This document shows, in pieces, positions 42,957 to 52,139 of a DNA stretch of 64,000 nucleotides (the stretch's first letter is position 1; each line of letters starts with the position of its first letter). Source of the stretch: Sinorhizobium fredii USDA 257 (GTDB lineage Bacteria; Pseudomonadota; Alphaproteobacteria; Rhizobiales; Rhizobiaceae); contig NC_018000.1 of the NCBI RefSeq assembly GCF_000265205.3, forward strand, positions 3,224,001-3,288,000. Direction: 5' to 3'. The position numbers and the translations under genes are program-made. The notes under the pieces are model-generated. The model did not search any database, had not been told where the DNA came from, and was given only the letters and a program-made list of their open reading frames with translations.

Positions 42957-45002
42957 TCAAGCCTCCTGTGATGAGCGGATGATGTCTTTGCCCGCCTGCC
43001 GGCGGACAAGCTTCAAGGCTTCGGCGACGACGTGGTCGGCGGTGATGCCGAAATGGCGGTAGAGCTCTCCGGCCGGTGCCGAGGCACCGAAGCCGAGCAT
43101 GCCGACGAAGGCACCGTCCGGTCCCATCCAGCGATCCCAGCCGAGGCGGCCGGCCGCTTCGACGGCAATGCGCGGGGCATCTCCGAGGACCTCTTTCTGG
43201 TACGATGCATCCTGGACCTCGAACTTCTCCCAGCAGGGTATGGAGACCACCGCCGCCTCTATGCCTTCCTCGCTGCGTAGGTTTTCGGCCGCTGCAAGGG
43301 CGATCTCGACCTCGGATCCGGTGGCGAGCAGCGTGATGTCACGAGGTCCGTTCGCATCCTTCAGGACATAGCCCCCGAGCGCTGACAAATTCTCGTCCCC
43401 GCCCGTCTGCCGCAGCATCGGCAAAGCCTGCCGCGAAAGGGCAAGGACGCTCGGCCTGTTCTTCTCGCCAAGGGCAATCTCCCAGCATTCTGCCGTCTCG
43501 ATGATGTCGGCGGGCCGAAAGACATTGAGATTGGGGGTGGCACGCAGCATGGCCAGATGCTCGACCGGCTGGTGGGTCGGTCCGTCCTCGCCCAGCCCGA
43601 TGGAATCATGCGTCAGCACATAGATGACGGGCAGGCCCATCAGTGCCGAGAGGCGCATCGCGCCGCGCGCATAGTCGGAAAACACCAGGAAGGTGCCGCC
43701 ATAGGGAATGAAGCCGCCATGCAGGGCGATGCCGTTCATCGCGGCCGCCATGCCGTGCTCGCGGATCCCGTAATGCAGGTAGCGGCCCTTGAAATTGCCC
43801 GGCGCAATGGCTTGAGTCTGCGACGTCATTGTCAGGTTCGAGCCGGTCAGGTCGGCGGAGCCGCCAACCGTCAAAGTCGTCGCCCCATTGATGACCTCCA
43901 GCACCATCTGCGAGGCCTGCCTTGTTGCGACCTTGGAGGCTCTCTTGCGATGCGAGGCCCGGAACTTTGCCAACAGAGGGGCGACGTCATCGCCCAGCTC
44001 TCTGCCGACGGTCTGCTCGTAACGTTTCTTTGAGCGAGACGCTTCGAGGCGGATCTCCCATGCCTCCCGGGCCATCCGACCGCGCAGCGCCACCCTCTCC
44101 CATGCCGACTTGATCTCGGGCGGCACGAAAAACGGCGGATGGGACCAGCCAAGCTTTTCGCGCGTCGCCGCGATTTCCTTGTCGCCGAGCGCCGCCCCAT
44201 GGGTCTTGTGCGAACCCTCCATGCTGGCCGCCCCCTTGCCGATCCGGGTTCGGCAGGCAATCAGCGACGGCTTGCGGGTCCGGCGCGCTCGCTCGATTGC
44301 CTTGGCCACGGCCTCAGGGTCGTGGCCATCGACGCGTTGCGCATCCCAACCGGCGGCGCGGAAGCGGGCAAGCTGGTCCATCGAGGTGGAGAGTTCGGTC
44401 GAACCGTCGATCGATATCCGGTTGTCGTCCCACAGCACGACCAGCTTGCGCAGCTTCAGATGCCCCGCAAGGTCGATTGCCTCGTGGCTGATGCCCTCCT
44501 GCAGGCAGCCGTCGCCGGCCACCACATAGGTGAAGTGGTTACAGAGCGAACTGCCGAAGCGGGCGGCCATCATCTGTTCGGCAATTGCCATGCCGACGGC
44601 GGTGGCGATGCCCTGGCCGAGCGGGCCGGTGGTGGTCTCGATACCGAGGGCGTGGCCGTATTCGGGATGGCCGGCGGTTTTCGAGCCGAGCTGGCGGAAG
44701 GCCGCAAGCTCGGCCATCGGCATATCGGCAAAACCGATCAGGTGATGGATGGCATAGAGCAATATCGAACCATGGCCGGCCGAAAGCACGAAACGATCGC
44801 GATCCGGCCAGTCGGGAAGCGAGGGATCGATCCTGATGAAGCGGTTGAAGAGGACGGTTACTGCATCGGCCATGCCCATCGGCATGCCAGGGTGGCCGGA
44901 ATTGGCCTTCTGCACTGCATCCATGGCGAGAAACCGGATCGCATCGGCCATGTTCCGTTCCGATGCGGCGGCACGAGTTTCGATCTTCTGCGAAACGTTC
45001 AT
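42957..45002 (-). CDS. cbbT: transketolase
   Basis: 681 residues, full length. Thiamine diphosphate site [32 protein letters not shown], substrate motifs [32 protein letters not shown]. Shuttles two-carbon units in RuBP regeneration. The TGA overlaps the upstream sequence of cbbA; cbbP precedes by 10 bp. Confidence 0.96.
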   Translation of the reverse strand: MNVSQKIETRAAASERNMADAIRFLAMDAVQKANSGHPGMPMGMADAVTVLFNRFIRIDPSLPDWPDRDRFVLSAGHGSILLYAIHHLIGFADMPMAELAAFRQLGSKTAGHPEYGHALGIETTTGPLGQGIATAVGMAIAEQMMAARFGSSLCNHFTYVVAGDGCLQEGISHEAIDLAGHLKLRKLVVLWDDNRISIDGSTELSTSMDQLARFRAAGWDAQRVDGHDPEAVAKAIERARRTRKPSLIACRTRIGKGAASMEGSHKTHGAALGDKEIAATREKLGWSHPPFFVPPEIKSAWERVALRGRMAREAWEIRLEASRSKKRYEQTVGRELGDDVAPLLAKFRASHRKRASKVATRQASQMVLEVINGATTLTVGGSADLTGSNLTMTSQTQAIAPGNFKGRYLHYGIREHGMAAAMNGIALHGGFIPYGGTFLVFSDYARGAMRLSALMGLPVIYVLTHDSIGLGEDGPTHQPVEHLAMLRATPNLNVFRPADIIETAECWEIALGEKNRPSVLALSRQALPMLRQTGGDENLSALGGYVLKDANGPRDITLLATGSEVEIALAAAENLRSEEGIEAAVVSIPCWEKFEVQDASYQKEVLGDAPRIAVEAAGRLGWDRWMGPDGAFVGMLGFGASAPAGELYRHFGITADHVVAEALKLVRRQAGKDIIRSSQEA

Positions 45003-45012
45003 GGTGTCCTCC

Positions 45013-45882
45013 TCACGACATGCGGTGTTTGCGCTCGAGCAGCTTGTGGATGAGCGGCGTGAAAATCAGCTGCATGGCGAGATCGAGTTTGTCGCCCGGC
45101 ACCACGATGGAATTGGCGCGCGACATGAAGCTGTTGTGGAGCATCGACAGCAGGTAGGGAAAATCGATGCTCTGCGGTTTGGCGAAGCGGATGACCAGGA
45201 TGGATTCGGCCGGCGTCGGTATCCAGCGGGCGATGAAGGGATTGGACGTATCGACGATCGGCACGCGCTGGAAATTGATGTCCGTCAGGGAAAACTGCGG
45301 GCAGATGTAGTGGACATAATCCGGCATGCGCCGCAGGATGGTGTCGGTCACAGCCTCGGTGGAATAGCCGCGCGTCGCCTTGTCCCGATGGATCTTCTGG
45401 ATCCATTCGAGGTTGATGACCGGAACGACGCCGATCTTCAGATCGCAGTGCTGGGCGAGATTGACCGTGTCGGTGACGGCGCAGCCATGCAATCCCTCGT
45501 AGAACAGCAGATCGCTGTCGCTGAATTCCTCCCAGTCGGTAAACGTGCCCGGTTCCGCGCCGTATTTCGCGGCCTCGTCGTCGTCATGCACGTAGTGACG
45601 GGTGCGGCCGACGCCGCGCCTGCCATATTCGGCAAAGACGCTTTCGAGGATTTCCAGTTCGTTGGCCTCGGCGGAGAAATGCGTGAAGTCGACGCCTCTG
45701 GCTTTCTCGTCGGCGATCTTGCGGCGCATGGTTTCCCGGTCGAAGCGGTGGAAGGCATCGCCTTCAATGAACGATGCCGAAATCTTCTCGCGCTTGAAGA
45801 TCTTCTCGAACGTGTCCTTCACGGTCGTGGTGCCGGCACCGGACGAGCCGGTGATGGAGATGATGGGGTATTTGGCTGACAT
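45013..45882 (-). CDS. cbbP: phosphoribulokinase
   Basis: 289 residues, bacterial-type PRK. P-loop [25 protein letters not shown], and [38 protein letters not shown]. Phosphorylates ribulose-5-P to RuBP. It is diagnostic of a working Calvin cycle. 10 bp downstream of cbbF. Confidence 0.96.
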   Translation of the reverse strand: MSAKYPIISITGSSGAGTTTVKDTFEKIFKREKISASFIEGDAFHRFDRETMRRKIADEKARGVDFTHFSAEANELEILESVFAEYGRRGVGRTRHYVHDDDEAAKYGAEPGTFTDWEEFSDSDLLFYEGLHGCAVTDTVNLAQHCDLKIGVVPVINLEWIQKIHRDKATRGYSTEAVTDTILRRMPDYVHYICPQFSLTDINFQRVPIVDTSNPFIARWIPTPAESILVIRFAKPQSIDFPYLLSMLHNSFMSRANSIVVPGDKLDLAMQLIFTPLIHKLLERKHRMS

Positions 45883-45892
45883 GCTTGTCTCC

Positions 45893-46942
45893 TCAGGCCC
45901 GGAACAGACCGCGCTTGCCGAAGAGCGGTGCGCGTTCGCCGATCATGTTGGGGTCGACGTGATAGCGGGCGACGCGCGCCACCTCGCGGCGCGAACCGAA
46001 AGCCAGCGGCACGCGCTGGTGCAGGTTTTCCGGAACGAGATCGAGAATGCGCGTGACGGAAGTCGTGGCAGCGCCGCCGGCGTTCTCGATGATGAAGGCG
46101 ATCGGGTTGGCCTCGTAGACAAGGCGCAGCCTGCCGTGATGGTAGCCTTTGCGGCCGTCGGCGGGGTACAGGAAGATCCCGCCGCGTACCAGGATCCGGT
46201 AGGTATCGGCTACCAGCGAGGCGATCCATCGCATGTTGAAGTCCCGCTCGCGCGGCCCCTCCGAGCCTGCCAGGCAGTCGTCGACATAGAGCCGGATCGC
46301 TTCTTCCCAGTGTCGGTAGTTCGACATGTTGATGGCGAACTCGCTGGTGCGCTCCGGGATGTTGACCGACTTGTAGCCCTGTACGAAGCATCCAAGCCGG
46401 CTGGAGAAGACGAAAATCTCCGTGCCCCTGCCTAGCGACAGTACCAGCGCGGTTTGTGGTCCGTAGAGGAAGAAGCCGGCTGCCAGCTGCCGGTGTCCGG
46501 GCTGCAGAAAGGACTGCGAGGGGTCCGCGCCCGGCCCTTTGACGGCGGGCAGCACGGAGAAGACGGTGCCGATGGAGACGTTGGTGTCGATGTTCGACGA
46601 GCCGTCGAGCGGATCGATTGCAACCGCAAGACGCGCATTCGGATCGAGCAGGACGGGATTGTCCAACTCCTCCGACGCGTAACAAGCGACCGGTGCGCCC
46701 TGCAGGCATGACAGGAACAGGCCGTCGCATACAACGTCCAGCTCCTTCTGCAGGTCGCCGTCGGCATTGCTGCCGCCGCGGGGGCCGCCGAACGCCGGGC
46801 CGAGCGCTCCCAGGTTGACGAGTTTGCGGACATCGAGGGCGGCCGTGGCCAATCTTTGGATTACTGCGGCCACTTCCCGTGCGATGTCGTCGCCATGGGC
46901 CGTGCATGAGGCAAGATAAGCCTCGAGAGTTGCGCCTGACAT
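45893..46942 (-). CDS. cbbF: fructose-1,6-bisphosphatase class I
   Basis: 349 residues from the ATG at 46942, after GGGAGGAGACATC (an upstream GTG at 46957 coincides with this ribosome binding site and is rejected). Metal-binding motif VAIDPLDGSSNIDTNVSIGT, substrate motif RYIGSLVAD-like (MRWIASLVADTYRILVRGGI) and YPADGRKGYHHGRLRLVYEA. First gene of the cbb operon, under divergent CbbR control. Confidence 0.95.
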   Translation of the reverse strand: MSGATLEAYLASCTAHGDDIAREVAAVIQRLATAALDVRKLVNLGALGPAFGGPRGGSNADGDLQKELDVVCDGLFLSCLQGAPVACYASEELDNPVLLDPNARLAVAIDPLDGSSNIDTNVSIGTVFSVLPAVKGPGADPSQSFLQPGHRQLAAGFFLYGPQTALVLSLGRGTEIFVFSSRLGCFVQGYKSVNIPERTSEFAINMSNYRHWEEAIRLYVDDCLAGSEGPRERDFNMRWIASLVADTYRILVRGGIFLYPADGRKGYHHGRLRLVYEANPIAFIIENAGGAATTSVTRILDLVPENLHQRVPLAFGSRREVARVARYHVDPNMIGERAPLFGKRGLFRA

Positions 46943-47047
46943 GATGTCTCCTCCCACACAATGTCCAGCGAAGGATGGCGCAAACGGAGAGTTTGTAAAA
47001 TTTATTCAATTGACTTTGGAAGTTAGTTTTACTTACTTAATTCCATT
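46943..47047. promoter_or_regulatory. cbbF-cbbR divergent promoter with two CbbR-type sites
   Basis: 105 bp spacer, AT-rich compared with its surroundings. Two TNA-N7-TNA elements typical of CbbR operators: TAA-N7-TCA at 46996-47008 and TTA-N7-TTA at 47023-47035, 27 bp apart (centre to centre) and close to the cbbR start. Confidence 0.6.
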
Positions 47048-47989
47048 ATGCGCAATGTAACCCTCCGCCAACTTCGCACCGTTGAGGCCATTTGCCGGCT
47101 TGGGAAGATCAATCTTGCCGCCGAAGCTTTGGGTCTGACCGGGCCGGCGCTCACCCTGCAGATCCAGCAACTGGAACGGGATGCCGGTGTCTCGCTGTTC
47201 GACAGGACGCGCAGCGGCATGGTTCCGACCGAATACGGTCTCGCTTTCCTCGAGGCAGCGCGGGCGGTTGAAGACAGCCTGGTGGGCCTTGGGGATTCGA
47301 TCGGTGCGATAAAAGGGCTGCGGACCGGGCGATTGCGGCTTGGCGTCGTGTCGACCGGCAAGTATTTCGCGCCGCAATTGATTGCCGCCTTCCGCAATGA
47401 GCTTCCTGCGATCGAGATCAATCTCTTTATCGGCAACCGCGCCGAGATCATTGCCAAGCTCAGGGATCATGAGATCGATATCGCCCTGATGGGGCGGCCG
47501 CCGCGCGACTTCGAGGTGCGCGCACAGGTCTTCGGCGATCATCCGCTGGTCTTCATCGCCCCGGCCGGTCACGCGCTCGCGGGCGTCCTCGAAATCTCGC
47601 GAGAGCGGATTGCGCAGGAACAGTTTCTGGTGCGCGAAAGGGGCTCGGGGACGCGCATCTCGCTCGAGATCTTTCTCAGCGACACGCCGCACAAGCTGGA
47701 GGAACTCGGCACGGAGATCGGTTCGAACGAGACGATCAAGCAGGCCGTCATCGCCGGCCTGGGGATCGCCTTCATCTCGGCCCATACCATCGAGCAGGAG
47801 GTGAAGCTCGGCCGACTGGTCATACTCGACGTCGTCGATACGCCAATCCGCCGGCAATGGTTCAGCGTATCGCGCTCGGACCGTGCCACCACCCCGGCGA
47901 TGCAGGCTTTCGAGCGATTCCTGCTTGCGTCGGGCGCGCGATACCTGCCGGTGGTCAGTAAGCCCTATCCCGCCAACGCGTTTCGTTAA
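47048..47989 (+). CDS. cbbR: LysR-type regulator CbbR
   Basis: 313 residues. N-terminal winged helix (MRNVTLRQLRTVEAICRLGK INLAAEALGLTGPALTLQIQ), then the substrate-binding domain (LRLGVVSTGKYFAPQLIAAF, EIDIALMGRPPRDFEV, GLGIAFISAHTIEQE). Activates the divergent cbb operon in response to metabolites such as RuBP or NADPH. No Shine-Dalgarno sequence is visible before the ATG; a CbbR-type site lies within 15 bp of it, fitting autoregulation. Confidence 0.95.
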   Translation: MRNVTLRQLRTVEAICRLGKINLAAEALGLTGPALTLQIQQLERDAGVSLFDRTRSGMVPTEYGLAFLEAARAVEDSLVGLGDSIGAIKGLRTGRLRLGVVSTGKYFAPQLIAAFRNELPAIEINLFIGNRAEIIAKLRDHEIDIALMGRPPRDFEVRAQVFGDHPLVFIAPAGHALAGVLEISRERIAQEQFLVRERGSGTRISLEIFLSDTPHKLEELGTEIGSNETIKQAVIAGLGIAFISAHTIEQEVKLGRLVILDVVDTPIRRQWFSVSRSDRATTPAMQAFERFLLASGARYLPVVSKPYPANAFR

Positions 47990-48467
47990 GACGCCTGTAG
48001 CCAGCGCCCGGAAGCTCCTCGGGCAGCCAGCCGGCACTCCGTGAGAAGATCGGCGGCTATTGGACATTGGCGCTTGCAGCCGCGGCTCCCTGCGGGCAGA
48101 ATTGCCACCTAGGTCTTAATTGCCGGCCCCTACCTGGTCCGCTACCATTCGGCATGAAGAGAGAGGTGCCTCATGCTGCTTTCGGTCGTGGCCCCCAGTG
48201 ATACTGCGCAGGGTCGTTGAGCCGGTTTCCGATTGGGGCTCTCGCCGTTGGACACATTGCCATCCGGCGAGCGTGCTTGCCGCGAGATTTGCGAAAAGCC
48301 TGGCGGCAGCGCCGCCGCCGGGCCTTGCCGGGGCAGCGGAAAGCCGTTCCGGCTCTGTCACCCAAGCTTCGCTCCTGGAGCAAAGCTTGCCTCATGCTTG
48401 CCCTGGCTGGGAGGCGCCTGCAAAGACCGGAGCGAGCATACAGTTGGACAAAGCGCATGGAGGAAAC
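47990..48467 (+). other. 478-bp spacer before pqqA
   Basis: No supported gene on either strand: open frames here have no ribosome binding site and run through pqqA in the wrong way. The region must carry the pqq promoter and leader. I see no clear sigma-54 site or strong hairpin. Confidence 0.4.
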
Positions 48468-48563
48468 ATGTCCTGGCATAAACCGAAATTCATCGAAGTG
48501 AGCTGCGCTATGGAAATCACCCGCTACGCTCCCGCGGACGGCGATGAGCCGATCCTCTTCTGA
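48468..48563 (+). CDS. pqqA: PQQ precursor peptide PqqA
   Basis: 31 residues from the ATG at 48468, after GGAGGAAAC. It carries the essential pair E16 and Y20 (AMEITRY), whose side chains are cross-linked by PqqE and become PQQ. Other features are the MSWHKPKF start and a short acidic tail. Supplies the cofactor for XoxF. Usually far more transcript than the downstream genes is made. Confidence 0.95.
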   Translation: MSWHKPKFIEVSCAMEITRYAPADGDEPILF

Positions 48564-48608
48564 GGCTGATCTCCACGACGATCGGCTCACAACGCATCAG
48601 GTAGCCCG

Positions 48609-49520
48609 GTGAAGGAAAAGTCCGGTCTTCGCATCATCATTCTGGGGACCGCCGCTGGCGGCGGTCTTCCACAATGGAATTGCGGCTGTCTCAACTGTAC
48701 GATGGCGCGTGATCCAGCCTCCGGCCTCAGGCCGCAGAGCCAATCGTCGCTGGCGGTAAGCCTCGACGGCGAGACTTGGGCGGTCTTCAATGCCTCTCCG
48801 GACCTCCGCCAGCAAATTCAGGACAATCGCCCGCTGCAGCCCCGCCGTCTGCGCCACAGTCCGATCAAAAGCGTCGTGCTGACCAATGGCGATATCGATC
48901 ATCTGGCCGGACTGCTCATTCTGCGGGAAAAACAGGCGTTCACCGTTTTCACTACCGGCGCAGTCAGCCGGATCCTAGCCGAGAATTCCATCTTCGGCGT
49001 TCTCGATCCGGAACTCGTTTCAAGGACGATCGTCGCGATCGAGGGAACTTTCTCCCCGCTTCCCGGTCTTCAGGCCCGGCTCTTCACGGTCCCCGGCAAG
49101 GTGCCGCTCTTCCTCGAAAGCGGCGAACCGGATCTCAACGTCGAGGGCGAAAACACGGTCGGAGTAGAGCTCAGAGCCGGCACCAGGCGCATTTACTATA
49201 TTCCGGGATGCGGCATGCTGACCGACTCCCTTACCGCGCGCCTCAGCGATGCCGACGTCGTGTTCTTCGACGGTACGCTCTTCAGCGACGACGAGATGAT
49301 CGCCACCGGCACGGGGCAGAAGACCGGCCGCCGCATGGGCCACGTGCCGATCGACGGCGACGGCGGCAGCCTCGATGCGCTCGCGGCGTTGAACATCCGC
49401 AGAAAGATCTACGTCCACATCAACAACACCAACCCGATCTGGCGGCCCGGCACCGAGCGCGAGCTCGTTGAAAGCCGCGGCTTCGAAATCGGCTTCGACG
49501 GCATGGAGGTCCGGCTTTGA
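48609..49520 (+). CDS. pqqB: PQQ biosynthesis protein PqqB
   Basis: 303 residues, metallo-beta-lactamase fold: IIILGTAAGGGLPQWNCGCL, NGDIDHLAGLL, FFDGTLFSDDEMI, MGHVPIDGDGGSLDAL, YVHINNTNPIW. Acts as a hydroxylase on the cross-linked Glu-Tyr intermediate. GTG start at 48609 with a weak upstream site, 45 bp after pqqA. The family usually starts MRIIVLG, so a start nearer residue 7 is conceivable. Confidence 0.94.
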   Translation: MKEKSGLRIIILGTAAGGGLPQWNCGCLNCTMARDPASGLRPQSQSSLAVSLDGETWAVFNASPDLRQQIQDNRPLQPRRLRHSPIKSVVLTNGDIDHLAGLLILREKQAFTVFTTGAVSRILAENSIFGVLDPELVSRTIVAIEGTFSPLPGLQARLFTVPGKVPLFLESGEPDLNVEGENTVGVELRAGTRRIYYIPGCGMLTDSLTARLSDADVVFFDGTLFSDDEMIATGTGQKTGRRMGHVPIDGDGGSLDALAALNIRRKIYVHINNTNPIWRPGTERELVESRGFEIGFDGMEVRL

Positions 49521-50287
49521 CGACGGCAGTTGACAGGCAGGCATTTCACGCCCGCCTTCTGGAAATAGGCAAGGACCGCTACCACGACAAGCATCCCTTC
49601 CATGGAATGCTGCATGGCGGCCGCTGCACGATGACGCAGGTGCGGGCGTGGGTGATCAACCGTTATTACTACCAGAGCCGGATTCCAATGAAGGATGCCG
49701 CCTTCCTGTCGCGTTGCGACGACCCGGACCTGCGTCGGGCATGGCGCACGCGCATCGAGGACCATGACGGCGGCGTCGATGAAGGCGGCGGCATCCGCCG
49801 CTGGCTGCGTCTCGCCGAAGCCGTCGGTCTCGATCCCGGCTATGTCGCCTCGACACGGGGCGTGCTGGCGTCGACCCGGTTTGCCGTCGACGCCTATGTC
49901 TCGTTCGTGCGTGAGAAGCCGCTCCTCGAAGCGGTGGCCTCCTCGCTCACCGAGCTTTTCGCGCCGAAGATACATTCAGAACGGATCGCCGGGCTTCTGG
50001 AGCACTATGCGTTCGCCGACGACGCGGCGCTCGCCTATTTCCGCCAGAGGCTGGCTGAGGCCCCTCGCGATGTCGAATACGGTCTCAGCTATGTCCTTAA
50101 TCACGCCGACACGAGGGAAAAACAGGATGCAGCCGCTGCGGCGCTCACGTTCAAGACGGATGTTCTGTGGTCCCAGCTCGATGCGCTCTATTCAGCCTAT
50201 GTGACGCCCGGCCGTATTCCGCCGGGAGGCTGGGACGGCCGGGAAGGCGTTGTCGGCAAGGCGATCTCGACGGAGGCAGCAGAATGA
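49517..50287 (+). CDS. pqqC: pyrroloquinoline-quinone synthase PqqC
   Basis: 256 residues. TTG start at 49517 overlapping the pqqB stop, with GGAGGT six bases upstream. Motifs KHPFHGMLHGGRCTMTQVRA, NRYYYQSRIPMKDAAFLSR and HYAFADDAALAYFRQRL of the haem-oxygenase-like fold. Catalyses the final ring closure and eight-electron oxidation to PQQ. Confidence 0.95.
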   Translation: MTTAVDRQAFHARLLEIGKDRYHDKHPFHGMLHGGRCTMTQVRAWVINRYYYQSRIPMKDAAFLSRCDDPDLRRAWRTRIEDHDGGVDEGGGIRRWLRLAEAVGLDPGYVASTRGVLASTRFAVDAYVSFVREKPLLEAVASSLTELFAPKIHSERIAGLLEHYAFADDAALAYFRQRLAEAPRDVEYGLSYVLNHADTREKQDAAAAALTFKTDVLWSQLDALYSAYVTPGRIPPGGWDGREGVVGKAISTEAAE

Positions 50288-50580
50288 CTGCCGATGCGCC
50301 CGTGATTTCCGGTTCCAGCGTCGTCAAACTCGCCCGAGGAGTGCGGCTGCGCGAGGATACGGTTCGCGGCCAGACGGTTCTGCTGGCACCGGAACGTGCC
50401 ATGGCTCTGGACGAGATCGCCGTCGCAATCGTTGCGGCCCTGGATGGCAAGCGGAGCCTCGATCGGATCGCCACCGACTTCGCCGCGCAGTTCGAGGCCC
50501 CGGTTGCCCAGGTTGCCAGCGATGTCCAGTCCTTCGCCCGCGAGCTTGCCATCCGCCGCATGCTGGAGATCGTCGAATGA
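50284..50580 (+). CDS. pqqD: PqqA-binding protein PqqD
   Basis: 98 residues from the ATG at 50284 overlapping pqqC by 4 bp. Winged-helix RiPP recognition element: PRLARGVRLREDTVRGQ-like start, QTVLLAPERAMALDEIAVAI, FAAQFEAPVAQVASDVQSFA. It binds PqqA and presents it to PqqE. Overlaps pqqE (ATGA). Confidence 0.94.
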   Translation: MTADAPVISGSSVVKLARGVRLREDTVRGQTVLLAPERAMALDEIAVAIVAALDGKRSLDRIATDFAAQFEAPVAQVASDVQSFARELAIRRMLEIVE

Positions 50581-51707
50581 GCGATAGCATCGCCCTTGCA
50601 GAAGAAGTCAAAGCCAGTATCCCAAGCGTGCCGCCTCCGATGGCAATGCTGGCGGAGTTGACGCATCGATGTCCCTTGGCCTGCCCGTATTGCTCCAATC
50701 CAATCGAGCTGACGCGGGCAGATGAGGAGCTTTCTACCGAGGAATGGATCGGCGTCTTCAGGCAAGCCGCCGCCCTCGGCGTGCTGCATCTGCACTTGTC
50801 CGGCGGCGAGCCGGCGGCACGCCGGGATCTGGTGGAATTGACGCAAGCGGCGGCTGCCTTTGGGCTTTATTCCAATCTGATCACGTCGGGCGTCGGCCTG
50901 ACTGCGGCTCGCATTGGCAAGCTGGCCGATGTGGGTCTCGACCATATTCAGCTCTCCATCCAGGGCGTTTCTCCCGAAAGCGCCGACAGAATCAGCGGAT
51001 ATGGAGGCGGTTATGAACGAAAGATCGCCGTCGCGGGCTGGGTGGCGGATGCCGGCATTCCGCTGACGCTGAACGCCGTCTGTCACCGGCAGAACATGGG
51101 CGAAATCGAGGCCATGATCGAATTGGCGATCCGGCTGAAGGCGCGTCGTATCGAGGTCGCGACCGTGCAGTTCCACGGTTGGGCCGAGCGCAACAAGGCG
51201 GCTCTCATGCCGACACGCGAACAGGTCGATCGGGCGACGCAAACCGTCACCGAGGCGCGCAAGAAATATGAAGGTACACTGGTCATCGACTATGTACCCG
51301 CGGACTATTATTCCACATACCCGAAGGCGTGCATGGGCGGCTGGGGGAGGGTGGGCTTGAACGTCACGCCATCCGGCCGGGTGCTTCCCTGCCATGCGGC
51401 GGAAACCATTCCAAGCCTCTCCTTTGAGACTGTACGCGAAGGGTCGCTCTCCCAGATCTGGTATGAGAGTGACGCATTCAATGCTTATCGCGGCGAGGAC
51501 TGGATGCCGGAACTCTGCCGGAGTTGCGAACGCAAGAAAGTTGATTTCGGCGGCTGCCGTTGCCAGGCGATGGCGCTGGCCGGCGATGCGAGTACGACCG
51601 ATCCGGTCTGCGTTCGATCGCCGCTTCGCGATCGCCTGACCCGCGAAGCAGATCAGCTTTCGATGGCGCCATCGGATACCTTGACCTACCGCGCTCGTAT
51701 CAGATGA
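50577..51707 (+). CDS. pqqE: radical SAM enzyme PqqE
   Basis: 376 residues. Radical SAM motif C32-x3-C36-x2-C39 (HRCPLACPYCSNP) and a C-terminal SPASM region with auxiliary-cluster cysteines (PCHAAETI, LCRSCERKKVDFGGCRCQA). It forms the carbon-carbon bond between the PqqA glutamate and tyrosine. Last gene of pqqABCDE; its end overlaps the convergent small gene by 8 bp. Confidence 0.95.
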   Translation: MSDSIALAEEVKASIPSVPPPMAMLAELTHRCPLACPYCSNPIELTRADEELSTEEWIGVFRQAAALGVLHLHLSGGEPAARRDLVELTQAAAAFGLYSNLITSGVGLTAARIGKLADVGLDHIQLSIQGVSPESADRISGYGGGYERKIAVAGWVADAGIPLTLNAVCHRQNMGEIEAMIELAIRLKARRIEVATVQFHGWAERNKAALMPTREQVDRATQTVTEARKKYEGTLVIDYVPADYYSTYPKACMGGWGRVGLNVTPSGRVLPCHAAETIPSLSFETVREGSLSQIWYESDAFNAYRGEDWMPELCRSCERKKVDFGGCRCQAMALAGDASTTDPVCVRSPLRDRLTREADQLSMAPSDTLTYRARIR

Positions 51708-51909
51708 CCCGGTCAACGTCTGGAAGCCTGCATCGCCATTTCTTGACGCGCAGAGCCGGATGCTGCTGCGACCAACTGGCGATGTGCACGGGGGACTGGA
51801 ACATGCATTGCGCCAGCGATCCGTGGGCCTGAAGTTGCATACTCTCTTCTCGGCACCTTTCGGGTGCCGAGACAAGGCATACGGTCATGACGAGCGTTAC
51901 CAAATCCAT
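51700..51909 (-). CDS. 69-residue conserved hypothetical protein
   Basis: MDLVTLVMTVCLVSAPERCR opens with a hydrophobic stretch and carries three cysteines (VCLV, RCREE, QCMFQSP), then a basic tail (KKWRCRLPDVDRVI) with a fourth. The N terminus reads as a signal peptide or anchor, so the protein is probably periplasmic with disulfides. Small proteins with this cysteine/tryptophan pattern (ends in a WRC-like motif) are common in rhizobia. Convergent with pqqE. Function unknown. Confidence 0.6.
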   Translation of the reverse strand: MDLVTLVMTVCLVSAPERCREESMQLQAHGSLAQCMFQSPVHIASWSQQHPALRVKKWRCRLPDVDRVI

Positions 51910-52139
51910 GAAATTCCCCCTTGGTGCGTCAATTTACGCATATGCTAATAAACGCGTCAAATGAACTGAAGCCGGAGCACCAAATCTGGGTTCTGGTAGT
52001 TGAGCCTGTCTAGTGTCTCCTTGAGGGAAATCATCGCGGCCAGGCACGACCGACACGACAAACCGCGGCACAGGGCCGCGGTTTTCCTGGCTGGGAATAC
52101 TCTAATTAGTTGCGCATTTCCGCCGGCAGTCGACGAGTT
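51910..52139. other. spacer with hairpin terminator at its right
   Basis: 230 bp with no gene seen. AT-rich at left, with the promoter for the small minus-strand gene presumably near 51920-51960. The hairpin described at 52061-52085 lies within it. Confidence 0.45.
52061..52085 (+). terminator. rho-independent terminator-like hairpin
   Basis: AACCGCGGC / GCCGCGGTT, a perfect 9-bp stem with loop ACAGG and a short TTTT tail on the plus strand. On the minus strand it ends in TTTGT, so it can serve the ADH-doeD-doeC operon arriving from the right. Confidence 0.7.
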
